Shown here: positions 7,730 to 19,860 of the stretch, piece after piece
How the letters are laid out: each line of letters opens with the position of its first letter
Position numbering within the stretch: position 1 is the first letter of the stretch
Assembly: GCA_013298945.1 (NCBI GenBank)
Contig: JAAFJR010000005.1
Location: 62,001-126,000 of the forward strand
From: Polaromonas sp.
Lineage (GTDB): Bacteria > Pseudomonadota > Gammaproteobacteria > Burkholderiales > Burkholderiaceae_C
DNA: 64,000 bases
Reading direction: 5' to 3'
Made by a program: the position numbers and the translations under genes
Notes under the pieces: model-generated
Databases searched by the model: none
Seen by the model: only the letters and a program-made list of their open reading frames with translations
Told to the model about the DNA's origin: nothing

Positions 7730-9462
7730 GTCGCAGCATCAACTACGCTTCAAGCCCGCTGCTGACGAGCAAAACACCTGTTTGGCGCAGTAAATTTATT
7801 GTCGCCATGATTGCTATTGGTTTCGTGGGCTTGATAGGTCGTGCAGCTTACATTCAAGTTATCAACAACAATTTCTTCAAGCGTCAAGGCGAGGTCCGTT
7901 TTGTCCGAACTTTAGATTTACCAGCAAATCGTGGAAAAATCTTAGACAGAAATGGTTTGATTCTTGCCTCAAGCGTACTGGCGCCCAGTGTTTGGGCAAT
8001 TCCTGAAGATGTTGAAATTGATGATGCAAAACTCGCTAAATTAGCCAAATTGTTGGATATGCCAAAAGCAGAGTTATCGCAAAGACTGAACGATGAGGAC
8101 AAGAGCTTTGTTTGGTTGAAGCGCCAGGTCGATGAGGTGAATGCTAAAACGATTGAAGCCCTAGGCATCAAAGGCGTCTATCTGCGCAATGAGTACAAGC
8201 GTAAATATCCTGAAGGTGATTCTGCCGCGTCAATTATGGGCTATGCCAATGTGGATGGCAAAGGTTTGGGTGGGGTTGAATTGGCTTTTAACCATGAATT
8301 AGCTGGGCAAGCAGGTTCACGCAAAGTCATTAAAAATAGGTTGGGGCAGGTTGTAGAAAACATTGGTGAGCAGCGTCCACCCACGGCTGGTAAAGACCAG
8401 CAACTCAGTATCGACAGCAGAATTCAATTTTTTGCCTTCCAAAAATTACGCGACGCTGTCGTAGAACACAAAGCCAACTCTGGCAGTGCAGTGGTGATCG
8501 ATGTGGTTACTGGCGAAGTGCTGGCGTTGGCGAATTACCCTGTAGGTAACAACACCAGCAAAAAAGAGGGTATGAATGGCGCACAGCTGAGGAATAGGGC
8601 TCTTTCGGACACATTTGAGCCGGGTTCAACCGTGAAGCCATTCATCGCTGCGTTGGCTTTGGAGCGCGGTTTTGTAACCCCGGACACAGTTATTCAAACA
8701 GCGCCTGGACGCATGACGGTGGGGGGGGCAACCATATCTGATGCACATCCACAGGGTGCATTAACCGTTAGCCAAGTTATCCAAAAATCAAGCAATGTGG
8801 GTATTGTCAAACTCGCGTTGCAAACGCAGCCCAAAGACATGTGGGGCATATATGACCAACTTGGGTTTGGTCAAAAGCCGCAGTTAACTTTTCCGGGTGT
8901 TGTTGGTGGCAAATTACGCTCTTATAAAACCTGGCGGCCGATTGAGCAAGCTACCATGAGCTACGGCTACGGTTTGTCATGCAGCTTATTTCAGCTAGCG
9001 CACGCTTACAGCGTGTTTGCAAGAGATGGCGAAATCATACCATTGACATTAACAAAATCTAGTGAGCGTGTTGCAGGCGTACCTATATTCAAACCCAATA
9101 ATGCTATTGCGGTACGTCATATGCTAAATATGGCGACCAGTGCCGGGGGTACTGCTCAGAAAGCGCAAACCATGGGTTACTCTGTTGGTGGAAAAACTGG
9201 TACAGCACATATTCAAGAAGGCAAGGGTTACGCCACTAAAAAATACAGGGGTTTCTTTGTGGGAATGGCACCTATAGAAAATCCGCGTATAGTGGTTGCA
9301 GTCATGATTGAGGAGCCTAAAAATGGTAAATATTATGGTGGTGATGTTGCCGCACCGGTATTTAGTGAAACAGTGCAACAAACATTACGAATTTTAGGAG
9401 TACAACCAGATATTAATGTCAAACCACAGTTAATATATGCTGCAGTTGAGGAGTCATTTTGA
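7726..9462 (+). CDS. ftsI: Peptidoglycan D,D-transpeptidase FtsI (PBP3)
   Basis: Septal class B penicillin-binding protein of 578 residues. There is one membrane helix at about residues 24-46, then the pedestal domain (ANRGKILDRNG) and the transpeptidase domain. Active-site motifs are Ser301-x-x-Lys304 (STVK), SSN 355-357 and KTG 490-492. It cross-links septal peptidoglycan in partnership with FtsW, which is encoded further down the cluster. It overlaps ftsL by 4 bp and murE by 1 bp. Confidence 0.97.
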   Translation: MSRSINYASSPLLTSKTPVWRSKFIVAMIAIGFVGLIGRAAYIQVINNNFFKRQGEVRFVRTLDLPANRGKILDRNGLILASSVLAPSVWAIPEDVEIDDAKLAKLAKLLDMPKAELSQRLNDEDKSFVWLKRQVDEVNAKTIEALGIKGVYLRNEYKRKYPEGDSAASIMGYANVDGKGLGGVELAFNHELAGQAGSRKVIKNRLGQVVENIGEQRPPTAGKDQQLSIDSRIQFFAFQKLRDAVVEHKANSGSAVVIDVVTGEVLALANYPVGNNTSKKEGMNGAQLRNRALSDTFEPGSTVKPFIAALALERGFVTPDTVIQTAPGRMTVGGATISDAHPQGALTVSQVIQKSSNVGIVKLALQTQPKDMWGIYDQLGFGQKPQLTFPGVVGGKLRSYKTWRPIEQATMSYGYGLSCSLFQLAHAYSVFARDGEIIPLTLTKSSERVAGVPIFKPNNAIAVRHMLNMATSAGGTAQKAQTMGYSVGGKTGTAHIQEGKGYATKKYRGFFVGMAPIENPRIVVAVMIEEPKNGKYYGGDVAAPVFSETVQQTLRILGVQPDINVKPQLIYAAVEESF

Positions 9463-10982
9463 TGATTCAACTCAATAATCCAACAGAAGCTGTTAATTGG
9501 TTAAAAACCAAAGTAACTGGTCAGTTGCGTGTCGATAGTCGAGATATTCAAGCTGGTGACGGATTTATTGCTTGGCCAGGCGCTGCTGTAGATGGTAGGC
9601 AGTATGTTAAATCAGCCATACAAAAAGGTGCTGCAGCTTGTCTTGTCGAGTATTCTGGAATGAATACGGAATTGTTAGAAAATATCGTTGAGCAAGATAA
9701 AATTGCTACATACATTGGGTTGAAAAATGCTATAGGTTTTATAGTGGCTGAGGCAATGAATTTGCCAGCTAGAGCATTAAATGTTCATGCTGTAACAGGT
9801 ACTAATGGAAAAACCACAACGGCCTGGTGGTTGGCTCAGGCATTACAGGCTGTCAATGATATTAATCCTCAGGCGTTAACAAAATGTTTTATGGTGGGTA
9901 CTTTGGGTATTGGTGTTCCAAATGCCTTTGAACCTACGGGTTTGACAACGCCTGATCCTGTACTTCTGCATAAAAAGTTTCGTGAATATTTAGATAATGG
10001 ATTTGGATATTGTGCTATCGAGGCGTCTTCAATTGGTATTGAAGAGCATAGACTTGATGGTACAGACATCAAGGTGGCAATATTTACAAATTTCACGCAA
10101 GATCATCTTGATTATCATGGCAGTATGCAAGCCTATTGGAATGCTAAATTTAAATTATTCAATTGGCCAACACTTGAAGTTGCTGTCATTAATATTGATG
10201 ATGTAAAAGGACTCGAGCTCGTAAAATCATTAGGCAATAAAAGAATAGATATCTGGACGGTGGCAATTCATACTGCCGCGCGCCTCACTGCATCTAATAT
10301 TGAGTACGCTAAAAATGGTTTGAAGTTCACCATCCATGAGGGTGCTGAAACATATTTATTCGACACTAAATTTTTCGGTGAATACAATGTCTCAAACTTA
10401 CTTGGTGTTGTGGCTGCCATGCGTGCAAGTGGTATCGATTTATTAACATGCGTCAAGGCCTGCAAATCATTAACCGCAGTGCCAGGGCGAATGGATGTTG
10501 TTGCGCATGAGGATCAGCCTTTGGTGGTGGTAGATTACGCGCACACGCCTGATGCATTGAAACAGGCGCTTGTAGCCTTGCAACCTACAGCACAAACCCG
10601 TGGCGGAAAACTGATTTGCATCTTTGGCTGCGGCGGTAATCGTGACGCCAGTAAGCGGCCATTGATGGCGCAGATGGCTCAAGCCTATGCAGATTCGGTT
10701 GTAGTGACAGCTGATAATTCGCGAAATGAAAAAACTGAATTGATTTTGAGTCATATTGCTGCTGGTTTTAAGTCACAGTTAAATGTTGCCATTGAAGCAA
10801 ATCGTGCGACTGCTATTGCTCAAACTATCAAAAATGCACATCCAAACGATGTCATCTTGATTGCGGGAAAGGGGCACGAAAACTACCAAGACGAGTTGGG
10901 TGCCAAAACCTACTTTTCAGACAAAGAGCAAGCTATTCTGGTTTTGTCTGACAGAAGGTTTTCCGGCGAGGTGGTGGCATGA
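9462..10982 (+). CDS. murE: UDP-MurNAc-L-Ala-D-Glu:meso-DAP ligase
   Basis: Mur ligase that adds meso-diaminopimelate to the peptide stem. The ATP loop GTNGKTT and a three-domain layout over 506 residues are clear. The DAP-recognition motif reads DNSRNE rather than the common DNPR, a mild variation. The ATG at 9462 is chosen because GAGGAG at 9448-9453 sits 8 bp upstream; a TTG one codon earlier is possible. It overlaps ftsI by 1 bp and murF by 4 bp. A weak dispersed-element match covers residues 90-105, just before the ATP loop. Confidence 0.96.
   Translation: MIQLNNPTEAVNWLKTKVTGQLRVDSRDIQAGDGFIAWPGAAVDGRQYVKSAIQKGAAACLVEYSGMNTELLENIVEQDKIATYIGLKNAIGFIVAEAMNLPARALNVHAVTGTNGKTTTAWWLAQALQAVNDINPQALTKCFMVGTLGIGVPNAFEPTGLTTPDPVLLHKKFREYLDNGFGYCAIEASSIGIEEHRLDGTDIKVAIFTNFTQDHLDYHGSMQAYWNAKFKLFNWPTLEVAVINIDDVKGLELVKSLGNKRIDIWTVAIHTAARLTASNIEYAKNGLKFTIHEGAETYLFDTKFFGEYNVSNLLGVVAAMRASGIDLLTCVKACKSLTAVPGRMDVVAHEDQPLVVVDYAHTPDALKQALVALQPTAQTRGGKLICIFGCGGNRDASKRPLMAQMAQAYADSVVVTADNSRNEKTELILSHIAAGFKSQLNVAIEANRATAIAQTIKNAHPNDVILIAGKGHENYQDELGAKTYFSDKEQAILVLSDRRFSGEVVA
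9729..9776 (-). repeat. Possible diverged dispersed element in murE (doubtful)
   Basis: About 36 of 48 bases match the reverse-orientation consensus, in the same frame as in xerC and trpF (here VAEAMNLPARA). MurE homologues carry a similar PSRAL-type stretch here with no length difference, so this may be native sequence. Confidence 0.35.
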
Positions 10983-12391
10983 TCAACTTAGGAACATTGC
11001 AAAATTGGCTAGATGGGTCTCGATTATTTGGAAGCCCAGAAACCATTGTTGCGCGTATAAGCACCGATACGCGGATGATTCAACAGGGGGATTTGTTTGT
11101 CGCGTTGAGCGGTGACCATTTCGACGGCAACGCTTTTGTGCAAGAAGCTAAAGCTAAAGGCGCCGTCGCCGTCATAGCGCAGCATAGCTTGAAAGAAAAG
11201 GGCGTACAGGGCTTAGAAGTCGCTGATACTAAAATTGCTTTGGGTAAGATAGCTGCAAATTGGCGGACGAAGTTTGCGTTGCCATTGATTGCTGTTACTG
11301 GGAGCAATGGCAAAACAACTGTGACGCAAATGTTGGCTTCCATTCTGAATGCACATGCTGGACAGGAATCCTTGGCAACAGTTGGTAATCTTAACAATGA
11401 TATTGGTGTGCCGTTGACATTGTTGCGGTTGAATGAAGACCACAAAATAGCCGTGGTTGAGCTGGGCATGAATCACCCTGGTGAAATTGCTTACTTAGGA
11501 AACATTGCAAAACCAACGGTTGCATTGGTGAATAATGCACAGCGTGAGCATTTAGAGTTTATGGTGAGTGTTGAGGCTGTAGCGTATGAAAATGGTTCAG
11601 TTATATCTGCATTGCCTGACAAAGGTGTTGCCGTATTTCCTGCAGATGATGATTACTGCAAACTCTGGAAAAAAATAGCTGGCAATCGCAAGTCGCTGAC
11701 CTTTGCTTTAAATATTGAATCCCATACAGGTGCTGATGTGCATTGTTCTCAGGCAGACTGGATCAATGGGCAGTGGCATGTTATTGCTGAAACGCCTGCT
11801 GGTCAAATAAGTTATAGCTTAAGTATCGCGGGTCGCCACAATGTTAAAAATTCTTTGGCTGCGATAGCTTGTGCGATTGCTGCAAAAGTTTCATTAAAAG
11901 AAATCGTGCAAGGGTTGCAAGCATTTCGTCCTGTTAAAGGTAGATCGTTCACTCAGCAGTTGAATTGCAGCGGGCGCGATATTCTATTAATTGACGATAC
12001 ATACAACTCAAATCCTGACTCTATGAAAGTAGCGATCGATTCGCTCGCAGAAATGCAAGCACCGCGAGTAATTGTGATGGGTGATATGGGTGAAGTCGGT
12101 GAGCATGGCTTGGCGTTTCATGCGGAAGTGGGCCAATACGCTCAAGCAAAGAAGATTGAAAGATTATTTACTTTTGGCGTACTCTCAGCAGAAGCAGGTA
12201 AATATTTTAAAAGCGCAGAACATTTCAACTCAATTGAAGAATTGAATGAGGCTGTAGCCCTAGAGCTCAGAACTGCTAGCAGTATTTTGGTTAAAGGTTC
12301 GCGTTTCATGAAAATGGAACGCGTCAGCAAGCACATCTTGGCATTTGATAAAAAAGACAATAACAGCAAGGAGAAGTCGCATGTTGCTTAG
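10979..12391 (+). CDS. murF: UDP-MurNAc-tripeptide:D-Ala-D-Ala ligase
   Basis: Last of the amino-acid-adding Mur ligases; it attaches D-Ala-D-Ala made by Ddl (also in this cluster). The N-terminal Mur domain contains the family RISTDTR motif. The ATP loop GSNGKTT is at about residues 107-113, and the [10 protein letters not shown] signature is present. At 470 residues the length is normal. It overlaps murE by 4 bp and mraY by 11 bp. Confidence 0.97.
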   Translation: MINLGTLQNWLDGSRLFGSPETIVARISTDTRMIQQGDLFVALSGDHFDGNAFVQEAKAKGAVAVIAQHSLKEKGVQGLEVADTKIALGKIAANWRTKFALPLIAVTGSNGKTTVTQMLASILNAHAGQESLATVGNLNNDIGVPLTLLRLNEDHKIAVVELGMNHPGEIAYLGNIAKPTVALVNNAQREHLEFMVSVEAVAYENGSVISALPDKGVAVFPADDDYCKLWKKIAGNRKSLTFALNIESHTGADVHCSQADWINGQWHVIAETPAGQISYSLSIAGRHNVKNSLAAIACAIAAKVSLKEIVQGLQAFRPVKGRSFTQQLNCSGRDILLIDDTYNSNPDSMKVAIDSLAEMQAPRVIVMGDMGEVGEHGLAFHAEVGQYAQAKKIERLFTFGVLSAEAGKYFKSAEHFNSIEELNEAVALELRTASSILVKGSRFMKMERVSKHILAFDKKDNNSKEKSHVA

Positions 12392-13559
12392 TTTGGCGCA
12401 GTGGCTGCAAACGTTATCACCTGAGTTTGGGGCTTTCAGAGTTTTTCAATATCTCACATTCCGTGCAGTGATGGCTGCTTTGACGGCGTTGATGATTGGA
12501 TTATTGGCGGGTCCCTACGTCATCAATCGTTTGCGCACTTTAAAAATTGGTCAACAAGTGCGAAGCTATGGCATGGAAACGCATTTGGTTAAAAGTGGCA
12601 CGCCAACGATGGGTGGCGTACTCATTTTGATGTCTATCGCCATATCAACTTTGCTGTGGTTTGATCTCAGCAACCGATTTGTTTGGATTGTGCTCTTTGT
12701 AACGTTAGGGTTTGGTGCGATTGGGTGGGTAGATGATTGGCGTAAGGTGGTAAACAAAGACCCAGAAGGAATGGGGTCAATAGAAAAATATTTTTGGCAA
12801 TCCGTGATTGGTTTGTTGGCTGCTTTGTATCTTGTATTTAGCATTTCTGAGGTCTCGAATATGCGCGTTCTGGACTTATTCTTGACTTGGGTACGATCGG
12901 GTTTTGATGTTAACTTACCACCGAAAGCTGGTTTGCAAGTTCCCTTTGTCAAGGTGATTAACTATCCACTTGGCGTATTTGGCTTTGTGCTGCTGACCTA
13001 TTTGGTCATTGTGGGTGCTAGCAATGCAGTCAATTTAACGGATGGACTAGATGGTCTGGCCATCATGCCTGTAGTGATGGTTGGCTCGTCTTTAGGTGTC
13101 TTTGCCTATGTAACGGGCAGCGCTGTTTATTCAAAATATTTATTTTTCCCATACATTCCTGGTTCTGGCGAGTTGCTCATATTTTGCGCCGCAATGGCTG
13201 GCGCAGGTTTGGCGTTTTTGTGGTTCAACACGTATCCTGCACAAATATTTATGGGTGATGTTGGTGCTTTAGCTTTAGGCGCTGCTTTGGGAACTATTGC
13301 GGTCATTGTTCGCCAAGAAATTGTCTTGTTCATCATGGGCGGCATTTTCGTTGCTGAAGCTGTTTCAGTAATGATGCAAGTTAGTTATTTCAAATACACA
13401 AAGAAAAAATTTGGTGAGGGTCGTCGTATTTTGAAGATGGCACCATTGCATCACCACTATGAGAAAAGCGGATGGAAAGAAACGCAAGTCGTTGTTCGAT
13501 TTTGGATCATTACCATGCTGCTGTGCTTGGTTGGGTTGTCTTCATTGAAACTGCGATAA
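12381..13559 (+). CDS. mraY: Phospho-N-acetylmuramoyl-pentapeptide-transferase
   Basis: Integral membrane enzyme (about ten helices, 392 residues) that makes lipid I from UDP-MurNAc-pentapeptide and undecaprenyl phosphate. Visible signatures are GTPTMGG, the Asp-Asp pair in [15 protein letters not shown] and the LHHHYEKSG loop. The ATG at 12381 is chosen because AAGGAGA lies just upstream and homologues begin with a membrane helix here. An in-frame ATG 36 bp earlier lies within murF. It overlaps murF. Confidence 0.97.
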   Translation: MLLSLAQWLQTLSPEFGAFRVFQYLTFRAVMAALTALMIGLLAGPYVINRLRTLKIGQQVRSYGMETHLVKSGTPTMGGVLILMSIAISTLLWFDLSNRFVWIVLFVTLGFGAIGWVDDWRKVVNKDPEGMGSIEKYFWQSVIGLLAALYLVFSISEVSNMRVLDLFLTWVRSGFDVNLPPKAGLQVPFVKVINYPLGVFGFVLLTYLVIVGASNAVNLTDGLDGLAIMPVVMVGSSLGVFAYVTGSAVYSKYLFFPYIPGSGELLIFCAAMAGAGLAFLWFNTYPAQIFMGDVGALALGAALGTIAVIVRQEIVLFIMGGIFVAEAVSVMMQVSYFKYTKKKFGEGRRILKMAPLHHHYEKSGWKETQVVVRFWIITMLLCLVGLSSLKLR

Positions 13560-13583
13560 AAATAAATTTAAATATTTTTACTT

Positions 13584-15107
13584 ATGAAATCTCTAGAGCA
13601 TCAAAACGTCATGATCTTAGGGCTGGGAATATCCGGTCTTGCGATGGCGCGTTGGTGTGTGCGGTATGGTGCAACAGTAACTATTGTTGATTCGCGCAGC
13701 AATCCACCGCAGTTGAATCAACTTAAAACTGAGTTACCTGATGCTTGCTTTGTTACTAGCCAGTTTCAACCAGCTTTGTTAGAAAACGCTAAGTTTGATT
13801 ATTTGTTGATAAGTCCTGGCATCAAGCCTGCAGATGTTGCCGAACTAATATCAACTGCTAAAGAAAAACTTGTTAAAACGGGTAATGAGTTAACTTTATT
13901 TACGTTGGCGCTGCGTGATTTGAAGGAATCAGGTGCTTATAGGCCCTATGTTTTGGCAATTACTGGTACCAATGGTAAAACAACGGTTACTTCATTAACG
14001 GGAAAATTAGTTGCCTGTGCAAATATGACAGTGGCAGTAGCTGGAAATATTGGTCCTAGCTTGCTCGATACTTTAGGTGAACGCATCAAAATCTCAGAAT
14101 TGCCACAGGTTTGGGTTTTGGAGTTGAGTAGCTTTCAGTTAAATGATGTAAATGATTTTGAACCAACGGCCGGCGTCATTCTGAACGTGACGCAAGATCA
14201 TTTAGATTGGCATGAGGATATGAGCTCCTACATCGGCGCTAAATCGCATGTATTTGGCAAGCTGGCAACGATGGTCATCAACCGTGACGATGAAATTGTC
14301 ATGGATGTCTTGGCAAATGCAAAAAAACAAAATATAAATAGAAAATTCTGCACGTTTGGCGCTGACTTGCCTACTCGTTTAGGTGACTATGGACTGGAGT
14401 CCGTCAATGGCATGACTTGGCTGGTTCGTGCCACAAGTTTCGATGATGTTATTGTGAAAAAACAGCGATCGTTGATTGAGTCGCCCATTGAATTGAATAT
14501 GCAACGACTGATGCCTACAGATGCCATGCAGCTTCGTGGTCAGCACAATTTGTTGAACGCACTTGCAGCTTTGTCTTTAGTCGAATCAGTTGGTTGCAGT
14601 ATCTCTCGTGTTTTGTATGGTTTGAGAGAATACAAGGGTGAACCGCATCGCGTTGAATCAATTGGCGTATTCAATGGCATTGAGTACTTTGATGACAGTA
14701 AAGGGACCAATGTTGGAGCTACTGTGGCAGCAATTTCTGGCTTAGGCATTGAGAAAAAAATTGTTGTTATTTTAGGCGGAGACGGTAAAGGACAAGATTT
14801 CTCACCACTTATAGACGTCGTTAGTAAGTTTGTTCGATCTGTTGTCATGATCGGAAAAGACAAAGCCATCATTAGCAACATACTGAAAAATGTTGATGTA
14901 CCGAAAGCAACAGTTGACTCTATGGCGCAGGCTGTATCAGCGGCAGAACAAATGGCTAAAAATGGTGATGTTGTGCTTTTATCGCCAGCATGCGCCAGTT
15001 TGGATATGTTTGATAACTATGAGCATCGTGGTCGTGAATTCCGTGTACAAGTTTTTGCGTTGAATAAGCAATGTTCACCAAATTGGAGTGATGGCGTAAG
15101 ACTATGA
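13584..15107 (+). CDS. murD: UDP-MurNAc-L-alanine:D-glutamate ligase
   Basis: Adds D-glutamate to the peptidoglycan precursor. The N-terminal Rossmann-like domain begins with [12 protein letters not shown], the ATP loop is GTNGKTT, and LELSSFQL and [10 protein letters not shown] are present. It closes with the [19 protein letters not shown] signature. At 507 residues it is slightly long, with modest variable loops. It starts 24 bp after mraY and overlaps ftsW by 4 bp. Confidence 0.97.
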   Translation: MKSLEHQNVMILGLGISGLAMARWCVRYGATVTIVDSRSNPPQLNQLKTELPDACFVTSQFQPALLENAKFDYLLISPGIKPADVAELISTAKEKLVKTGNELTLFTLALRDLKESGAYRPYVLAITGTNGKTTVTSLTGKLVACANMTVAVAGNIGPSLLDTLGERIKISELPQVWVLELSSFQLNDVNDFEPTAGVILNVTQDHLDWHEDMSSYIGAKSHVFGKLATMVINRDDEIVMDVLANAKKQNINRKFCTFGADLPTRLGDYGLESVNGMTWLVRATSFDDVIVKKQRSLIESPIELNMQRLMPTDAMQLRGQHNLLNALAALSLVESVGCSISRVLYGLREYKGEPHRVESIGVFNGIEYFDDSKGTNVGATVAAISGLGIEKKIVVILGGDGKGQDFSPLIDVVSKFVRSVVMIGKDKAIISNILKNVDVPKATVDSMAQAVSAAEQMAKNGDVVLLSPACASLDMFDNYEHRGREFRVQVFALNKQCSPNWSDGVRL

Positions 15108-16366
15108 CAGCGATATTTCAAAACTCTTTGAAATTCAGCTTTGTCCAATCAATACTTGGCATGTTGGGTAAGCGTAAGACTGAAGCAAAAGCATATCCAA
15201 TTAGTGCTGCAAATCACTACGATGCAAAGGTCTCATTTAAGTTAGACATGATCCTGATTTGGGTTATTTTTGTTTTACTTGTTTTTGGAATGGTGATGGT
15301 CTACTCCGCTTCAATAGCGATGCCTGACAATCCACGATTTGCCAATTTGACAGGGACATATTTTTTCTATCGTCATGCATTCTTTATATTTTTAGCTGGC
15401 ATTGTTAGTGTGGTTGCATTTCAAGTTCCCTTAGCCGTATGGGAAAAAATTGCACCTTGGTTATTTGTTGTGTCCTTGCTTCTGCTCATCGCCGTTTTGA
15501 TACCACATGTAGGTCGTGTAGTGAATGGCGCAAGACGTTGGATACCACTGGGTTTTATTAGTTTCCAACCTTCCGAGTTTGTGAAATTTGCTATGCTGCT
15601 GTACGTGGCGGACTATATGGTCAGGAAAATGGATATTAAAGAGAGATTTTTCGTGGCTGTTATTCCAATCGGTATTGCTGTGCTTGTAGTTGGGTTATTG
15701 TTGCTGGCAGAGCCTGATATGGGCGCATTTATGGTGATCGCTGTCATAGCCATGGGAATATTATTTTTGGGTGGCGTGAATGCAAGAATGTTTTTTTTAA
15801 TTGCAACTTTGATCGTTCTAGCATTTGGCACGATGATTGCGACTAGTGAGTGGCGCAGAGAGAGAATTTTTGCATATTTAGATCCTTGGAATGCTGAGCA
15901 CACTTTAGGTAAAGGATATCAGCTATCACATTCACTAATTGCTTTTGGAAGAGGTGAGATATTTGGTGTTGGGCTAGGAGGTAGCATTGAGAAGTTGCAT
16001 TGGTTACCTGAAGCACACACTGACTTTTTGTTAGCGGTTATTGGTGAGGAGTTTGGACTGCTAGGGGTTGCTGTCGTTATTTGTTTATTTCTTTGGCTTA
16101 CGCGCAGAATCATGCATATTGGTAGACAAGCGATTGCATTAGATCGTTTGTTCCCTGGTTTGGTTGCTCAGGGAGTTGCAATATGGTTAGGTTTTCAAGC
16201 CTTTATCAATATTGGCGTCAACTTGGGAGCTTTGCCAACAAAAGGGCTTACTTTGCCATTGATGAGCTACGGAGGCACAGCAATTTTGTTTAATGCTTTG
16301 GCTCTATCTATTGTCATTCGAATTGACTATGAAAACAAACTTCTAATGCGCGGGGGTCGAGAGTGA
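15104..16366 (+). CDS. ftsW: Peptidoglycan glycosyltransferase FtsW
   Basis: SEDS-family polymerase of the divisome, about ten membrane helices in 420 residues. A cytoplasmic N-terminal tail of about 45 residues precedes the first helix. SEDS signatures include [19 protein letters not shown], the large periplasmic loop with [10 protein letters not shown] and the final LPLMSYGG. It pairs with FtsI. A second SEDS gene, rodA, occurs at 28.8 kb; the dcw location and the FtsW-like tail assign this copy to division. Confidence 0.96.
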   Translation: MTAIFQNSLKFSFVQSILGMLGKRKTEAKAYPISAANHYDAKVSFKLDMILIWVIFVLLVFGMVMVYSASIAMPDNPRFANLTGTYFFYRHAFFIFLAGIVSVVAFQVPLAVWEKIAPWLFVVSLLLLIAVLIPHVGRVVNGARRWIPLGFISFQPSEFVKFAMLLYVADYMVRKMDIKERFFVAVIPIGIAVLVVGLLLLAEPDMGAFMVIAVIAMGILFLGGVNARMFFLIATLIVLAFGTMIATSEWRRERIFAYLDPWNAEHTLGKGYQLSHSLIAFGRGEIFGVGLGGSIEKLHWLPEAHTDFLLAVIGEEFGLLGVAVVICLFLWLTRRIMHIGRQAIALDRLFPGLVAQGVAIWLGFQAFINIGVNLGALPTKGLTLPLMSYGGTAILFNALALSIVIRIDYENKLLMRGGRE

Positions 16367-17442
16367 AAAACTTAAGACCTCAAAAATCTAAACACGTTTT
16401 AATTGCTGCTGCTGGCACGGGTGGACATATTTTCCCTGGCTTAGCAATAGCGGAAGCGCTGAAGCTGAATGGGTGGACGGTTACATGGCTAGGTACTAAA
16501 GCCGGCATGGAAAATCGACTTGTTCCTCAGCGGAATCTTCCTTTTGAAAGTATTGATTTTGGTGGAATACGAGGCAAAGGTTTGTCGACATGGTTGTTGA
16601 TGCCGTTCAGGCTTATTAAGGCGTGCATTGATAGTGGTTTTATCATTACTAAAATCAAACCAAATTTAGTGATTGGATTTGGTGGATATGTGACTTTGCC
16701 TGCAGGTTTGGCTGCGAGAAGTTTAGGTAAACCGTTGATAATTCATGAGCAAAACTCAGTCATCGGCTTAAGCAATAAAGTTTTGGCAAATATAACTAAG
16801 CATGTCTTTACTGCGTTTCCAAACGTTATTGGCAAAGCTGTAGCTTGCGGAAATCCGCTACGTGCTGAATTTTTATGCGCAGCTGAACCTGCGATTCGAT
16901 TTGAAAAACGCACAGGTCCATTGCGGATTTTAATTGTTGGAGGAAGTTTGGGGGCCAAATTTCTGAATGAGACTGTTCCCTATGCCATCAAATTAATTGA
17001 AGAAAAAAATCGTCCAAAAATTACACATCAAAGCGGCATAGAGCAGTTCGATACATTAAAAAAATTGTATGAAAATTTGAATGTGGCTGCAAAAGTTGTT
17101 CCGTTTATCGACAATACAGCCGAAGCGTTTGCAAATGCAGACCTCATTATCTGCAGAGCAGGTGCGAGCACTGTTACGGAGATTGCCGCTGTCGGTGCTG
17201 CTGCTATGTTTGTGCCATTGCCTTCGGCTGTGGATGATCATCAAACACAAAATGCAATGTATTTGGTTAGAAATGAAGCCGCTTGGTTGCAACCGCAGAA
17301 GGAATTAACGCCAGAAAAATTGGCGAAAGAAATACTAAGAATGGATAGAGATATCTTGTTACAAGCGGCCAAAAAATCAAAAAAAATGCACATTCAAAAT
17401 ACTATAAATATGATTGTTGACGCATGCGAGGAATTGACATAA
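16363..17442 (+). CDS. murG: UDP-GlcNAc:lipid I GlcNAc transferase
   Basis: Peripheral membrane GT28 glycosyltransferase that turns lipid I into lipid II. The [13 protein letters not shown] loop at the N terminus, [13 protein letters not shown] and the C-terminal [14 protein letters not shown] nucleotide site are all visible. At 359 residues the length is normal. GTG start overlapping the ftsW stop by 4 bp (GTGA). The murC ATG overlaps its TAA by one base. Confidence 0.97.
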   Translation: MKNLRPQKSKHVLIAAAGTGGHIFPGLAIAEALKLNGWTVTWLGTKAGMENRLVPQRNLPFESIDFGGIRGKGLSTWLLMPFRLIKACIDSGFIITKIKPNLVIGFGGYVTLPAGLAARSLGKPLIIHEQNSVIGLSNKVLANITKHVFTAFPNVIGKAVACGNPLRAEFLCAAEPAIRFEKRTGPLRILIVGGSLGAKFLNETVPYAIKLIEEKNRPKITHQSGIEQFDTLKKLYENLNVAAKVVPFIDNTAEAFANADLIICRAGASTVTEIAAVGAAAMFVPLPSAVDDHQTQNAMYLVRNEAAWLQPQKELTPEKLAKEILRMDRDILLQAAKKSKKMHIQNTINMIVDACEELT

Positions 17443-18854
17443 TGAAGCACGCTATAAATAGAATTCATTTTATTGGCATCGGTGGCGTGGGTATGTCCGG
17501 AATCGCTGAAGTGCTACAAAACTTAAGCTACAAAGTAAGTGGCTCTGATATGGCTGATAGCGTAATTTTGCGAAGATTGGCGCAATTAAGAATTAAAACA
17601 TACATCGGACACAACGCAAATAATTTGAAGAGTGTTGATGTTGTGGTTGTTTCCTCTGCCGTGAAACTGGATAACCCTGAAGTTATAGAAGCAAAAAGAC
17701 TTAACATTCCAGTAGTTCCGCGCGCAGTGATGTTGGCTGAGCTTATGCGTATGAAACAAGGCATAGCTGTAGCTGGAACGCATGGCAAAACTACTACGAC
17801 AAGTCTCGTTGCAAGTGTATTGGCAGAAGCTGGCCTTGACCCTACTTTCGTGATCGGTGGACGATTAAATAGTGCTGACGCAAATGCAAAGCTAGGAAGC
17901 GGAGACTACATTGTTGTTGAAGCTGACGAGTCGGACGCTTCCTTTTTAAACTTATTGCCAGTAATGGCTGTGGTGACCAATATTGATGAAGATCATATGG
18001 AAACATACGGTCACGATTTTCAAAAATTAAAATCTTCTTTCGTTGAGTTTTTGCATCGCATGCCTTTTTATGGCACAGCAATCGTATGTGTAGATGATCC
18101 AGCTGTACGCGAAATTATTCCTTCAATTGCGAGACCTGTCATTACTTATGGGCTTGCTGAAGAAGCTCAAATTCGTGCGGTAGACATCATCGCAAAACAT
18201 GGAGCGATGACTTTTAATGTGCAAATAAAAGATACTGATCAATCAAGTACGTTAGCGATTGAATTAAATTTACCTGGCTTGCACAATGTCAAAAATGCGC
18301 TTGCTGCTATTGCAGTAGCGCTGGAGTTGGAAATCAAACCTGAGGCCATTAAAAAGGCACTTTCACAATTTAAAGGTGTTGATCGCAGGTTCCAAAAATA
18401 TGGTGAAATTGCAGCTAAGAATGGGGGGAGTTATACACTCATAGATGACTATGGTCACCATCCAGTTGAAATGAAAGCAACCATTGAAGCTGCCCGAGGC
18501 GCATATCCTGGTAGACGTTTGGTGTTGGCTTTTCAGCCACATAGATATAGCAGAACACGCGATTGTTTTGAGGACTTTATTAAAGTGATGTCCTCTGTAG
18601 ATGTGATATTGCTTTCAGAGGTATATGCTGCTGGCGAGGCAAAAATAGTAGGTGCAGATAGCCGTTCACTTTGCAGAGCCATTCGACTTACTTGCAAAGT
18701 AGAACCTATATTTGTAGATGACATTCAAAATATGGCTCCGGAAATACTAAATATCGCAAAAGATGGAGATGTTGTTTTGTGTATGGGGGCTGGTTCTATC
18801 AGTGGAACTCCTAAAACAATTGTCACGTTAGTAGTTGAAAATAAATTCCAATAA
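17442..18854 (+). CDS. murC: UDP-MurNAc:L-alanine ligase
   Basis: First Mur ligase of the pathway, adding L-Ala to UDP-MurNAc. The N-terminal [12 protein letters not shown] Rossmann loop, [13 protein letters not shown] loop, EADESDASF and FQPHRYSRT segments are clear; 470 residues. The ATG at 17442 is preferred to the ATG at 17424, because GAGGA at 17428-17432 is correctly spaced and homologues begin with [15 protein letters not shown]. Confidence 0.97.
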   Translation: MKHAINRIHFIGIGGVGMSGIAEVLQNLSYKVSGSDMADSVILRRLAQLRIKTYIGHNANNLKSVDVVVVSSAVKLDNPEVIEAKRLNIPVVPRAVMLAELMRMKQGIAVAGTHGKTTTTSLVASVLAEAGLDPTFVIGGRLNSADANAKLGSGDYIVVEADESDASFLNLLPVMAVVTNIDEDHMETYGHDFQKLKSSFVEFLHRMPFYGTAIVCVDDPAVREIIPSIARPVITYGLAEEAQIRAVDIIAKHGAMTFNVQIKDTDQSSTLAIELNLPGLHNVKNALAAIAVALELEIKPEAIKKALSQFKGVDRRFQKYGEIAAKNGGSYTLIDDYGHHPVEMKATIEAARGAYPGRRLVLAFQPHRYSRTRDCFEDFIKVMSSVDVILLSEVYAAGEAKIVGADSRSLCRAIRLTCKVEPIFVDDIQNMAPEILNIAKDGDVVLCMGAGSISGTPKTIVTLVVENKFQ

Positions 18855-18871
18855 TAAGTAAATTTAAGTAT

Positions 18872-19858
18872 ATGCATATGAGCAATCAAGTAGAAATGAT
18901 AAAAAAGTACGGAAAAGTTGCTGTACTTATGGGAGGTCGTTCTGCAGAAAGAGATATCTCCTTAATGTCAGGCAATGCCGTTTTGAAAGCTTTGCAGTCA
19001 CAGGGAGTTGATGCATATGGATTCGATCCCGCTGAAAAAGAATTATTGCTACTGAAATCCGAAAATTTTGATCGCTGTTTTATTGCATTACATGGTCGGT
19101 ATGGAGAAGATGGCACTATTCAAGGTGTCTTGGAGATATTAGGAATCCCTTATACAGGATCTGGCGTCATGGCATCTAGTATTGCAATGAACAAAATAAT
19201 GACTAAAAATATTTGGCAATCTCAGAGTCTGCCAACACCTTCTTGGGTAGAGGTGACTAATGTTGCAGAAACATTAAAGGCATTTAAAACATTAAATGCA
19301 CCTATGATTGTTAAGCCTGCATTAGAGGGATCATCCATAGGTATTACGAAAGTAACTGCACTTCAACAATGCGAAGCTGCATTCAAGTTAGCTGAAATGC
19401 AAGACTCTAAAATTATTTGCGAACAATTTATTAGTGGAGATGAGGTAACTTGTACTGTTTTGAATCTTGCTGGAAGTATACAGGCTTTGCCAATTATAAA
19501 AATAGAAGCTCCAAGTGGTAAATATGATTATCAAAATAAATATTTTACAAATGATACTAAGTATATTATTCCATGTGCATTGCCAAACGATGAGGAAAGT
19601 GAAATTCAAGCATTGGTTGTAAAGGCATTTAATGCAATAGGCGGCCGCGGATGGGCTCGGTTGGATGTCATGATTGATAGCTTAACAAGAAAGCCTTACC
19701 TTTTAGAAATAAATACAGCGCCTGGTATGACGGGACATTCTTTGTCTCCCATGTCAGCATCACATCATGGGCTTAGTTTTGAAAATTTATGCTTAAAAGT
19801 ACTTGAAACTGCAACATTAGATTATAGAAATATTTACAATACAAAAATAACTGCATAA
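18872..19858 (+). CDS. ddl: D-alanine:D-alanine ligase
   Basis: ATP-grasp ligase that makes D-Ala-D-Ala for MurF. Visible parts are [14 protein letters not shown] at the N terminus, the substrate loop [12 protein letters not shown], the ATP-grasp core [10 protein letters not shown] and the C-terminal [14 protein letters not shown]. At 328 residues it is of Ddl-B type, typical for the dcw location. Translation may start at either of two nearby ATGs (18872 or 18878), and no strong ribosome-binding site is visible. The gene is noticeably AT-rich. Confidence 0.96.
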   Translation: MHMSNQVEMIKKYGKVAVLMGGRSAERDISLMSGNAVLKALQSQGVDAYGFDPAEKELLLLKSENFDRCFIALHGRYGEDGTIQGVLEILGIPYTGSGVMASSIAMNKIMTKNIWQSQSLPTPSWVEVTNVAETLKAFKTLNAPMIVKPALEGSSIGITKVTALQQCEAAFKLAEMQDSKIICEQFISGDEVTCTVLNLAGSIQALPIIKIEAPSGKYDYQNKYFTNDTKYIIPCALPNDEESEIQALVVKAFNAIGGRGWARLDVMIDSLTRKPYLLEINTAPGMTGHSLSPMSASHHGLSFENLCLKVLETATLDYRNIYNTKITA

Positions 19859-19860
19859 AA

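Noticed and set aside
9729-9776. Counting murE as a firm host of the dispersed element
   Set aside because: The match is 36 of 48 bases and in the xerC/trpF frame, but MurE homologues have similar residues before the ATP loop with no length change, so native sequence explains it. Kept only as a low-confidence repeat.
12345-12380. mraY start inside murF at 12345
   Set aside because: The 12 extra residues are basic and non-homologous; AAGGAGA precedes ATG 12381.
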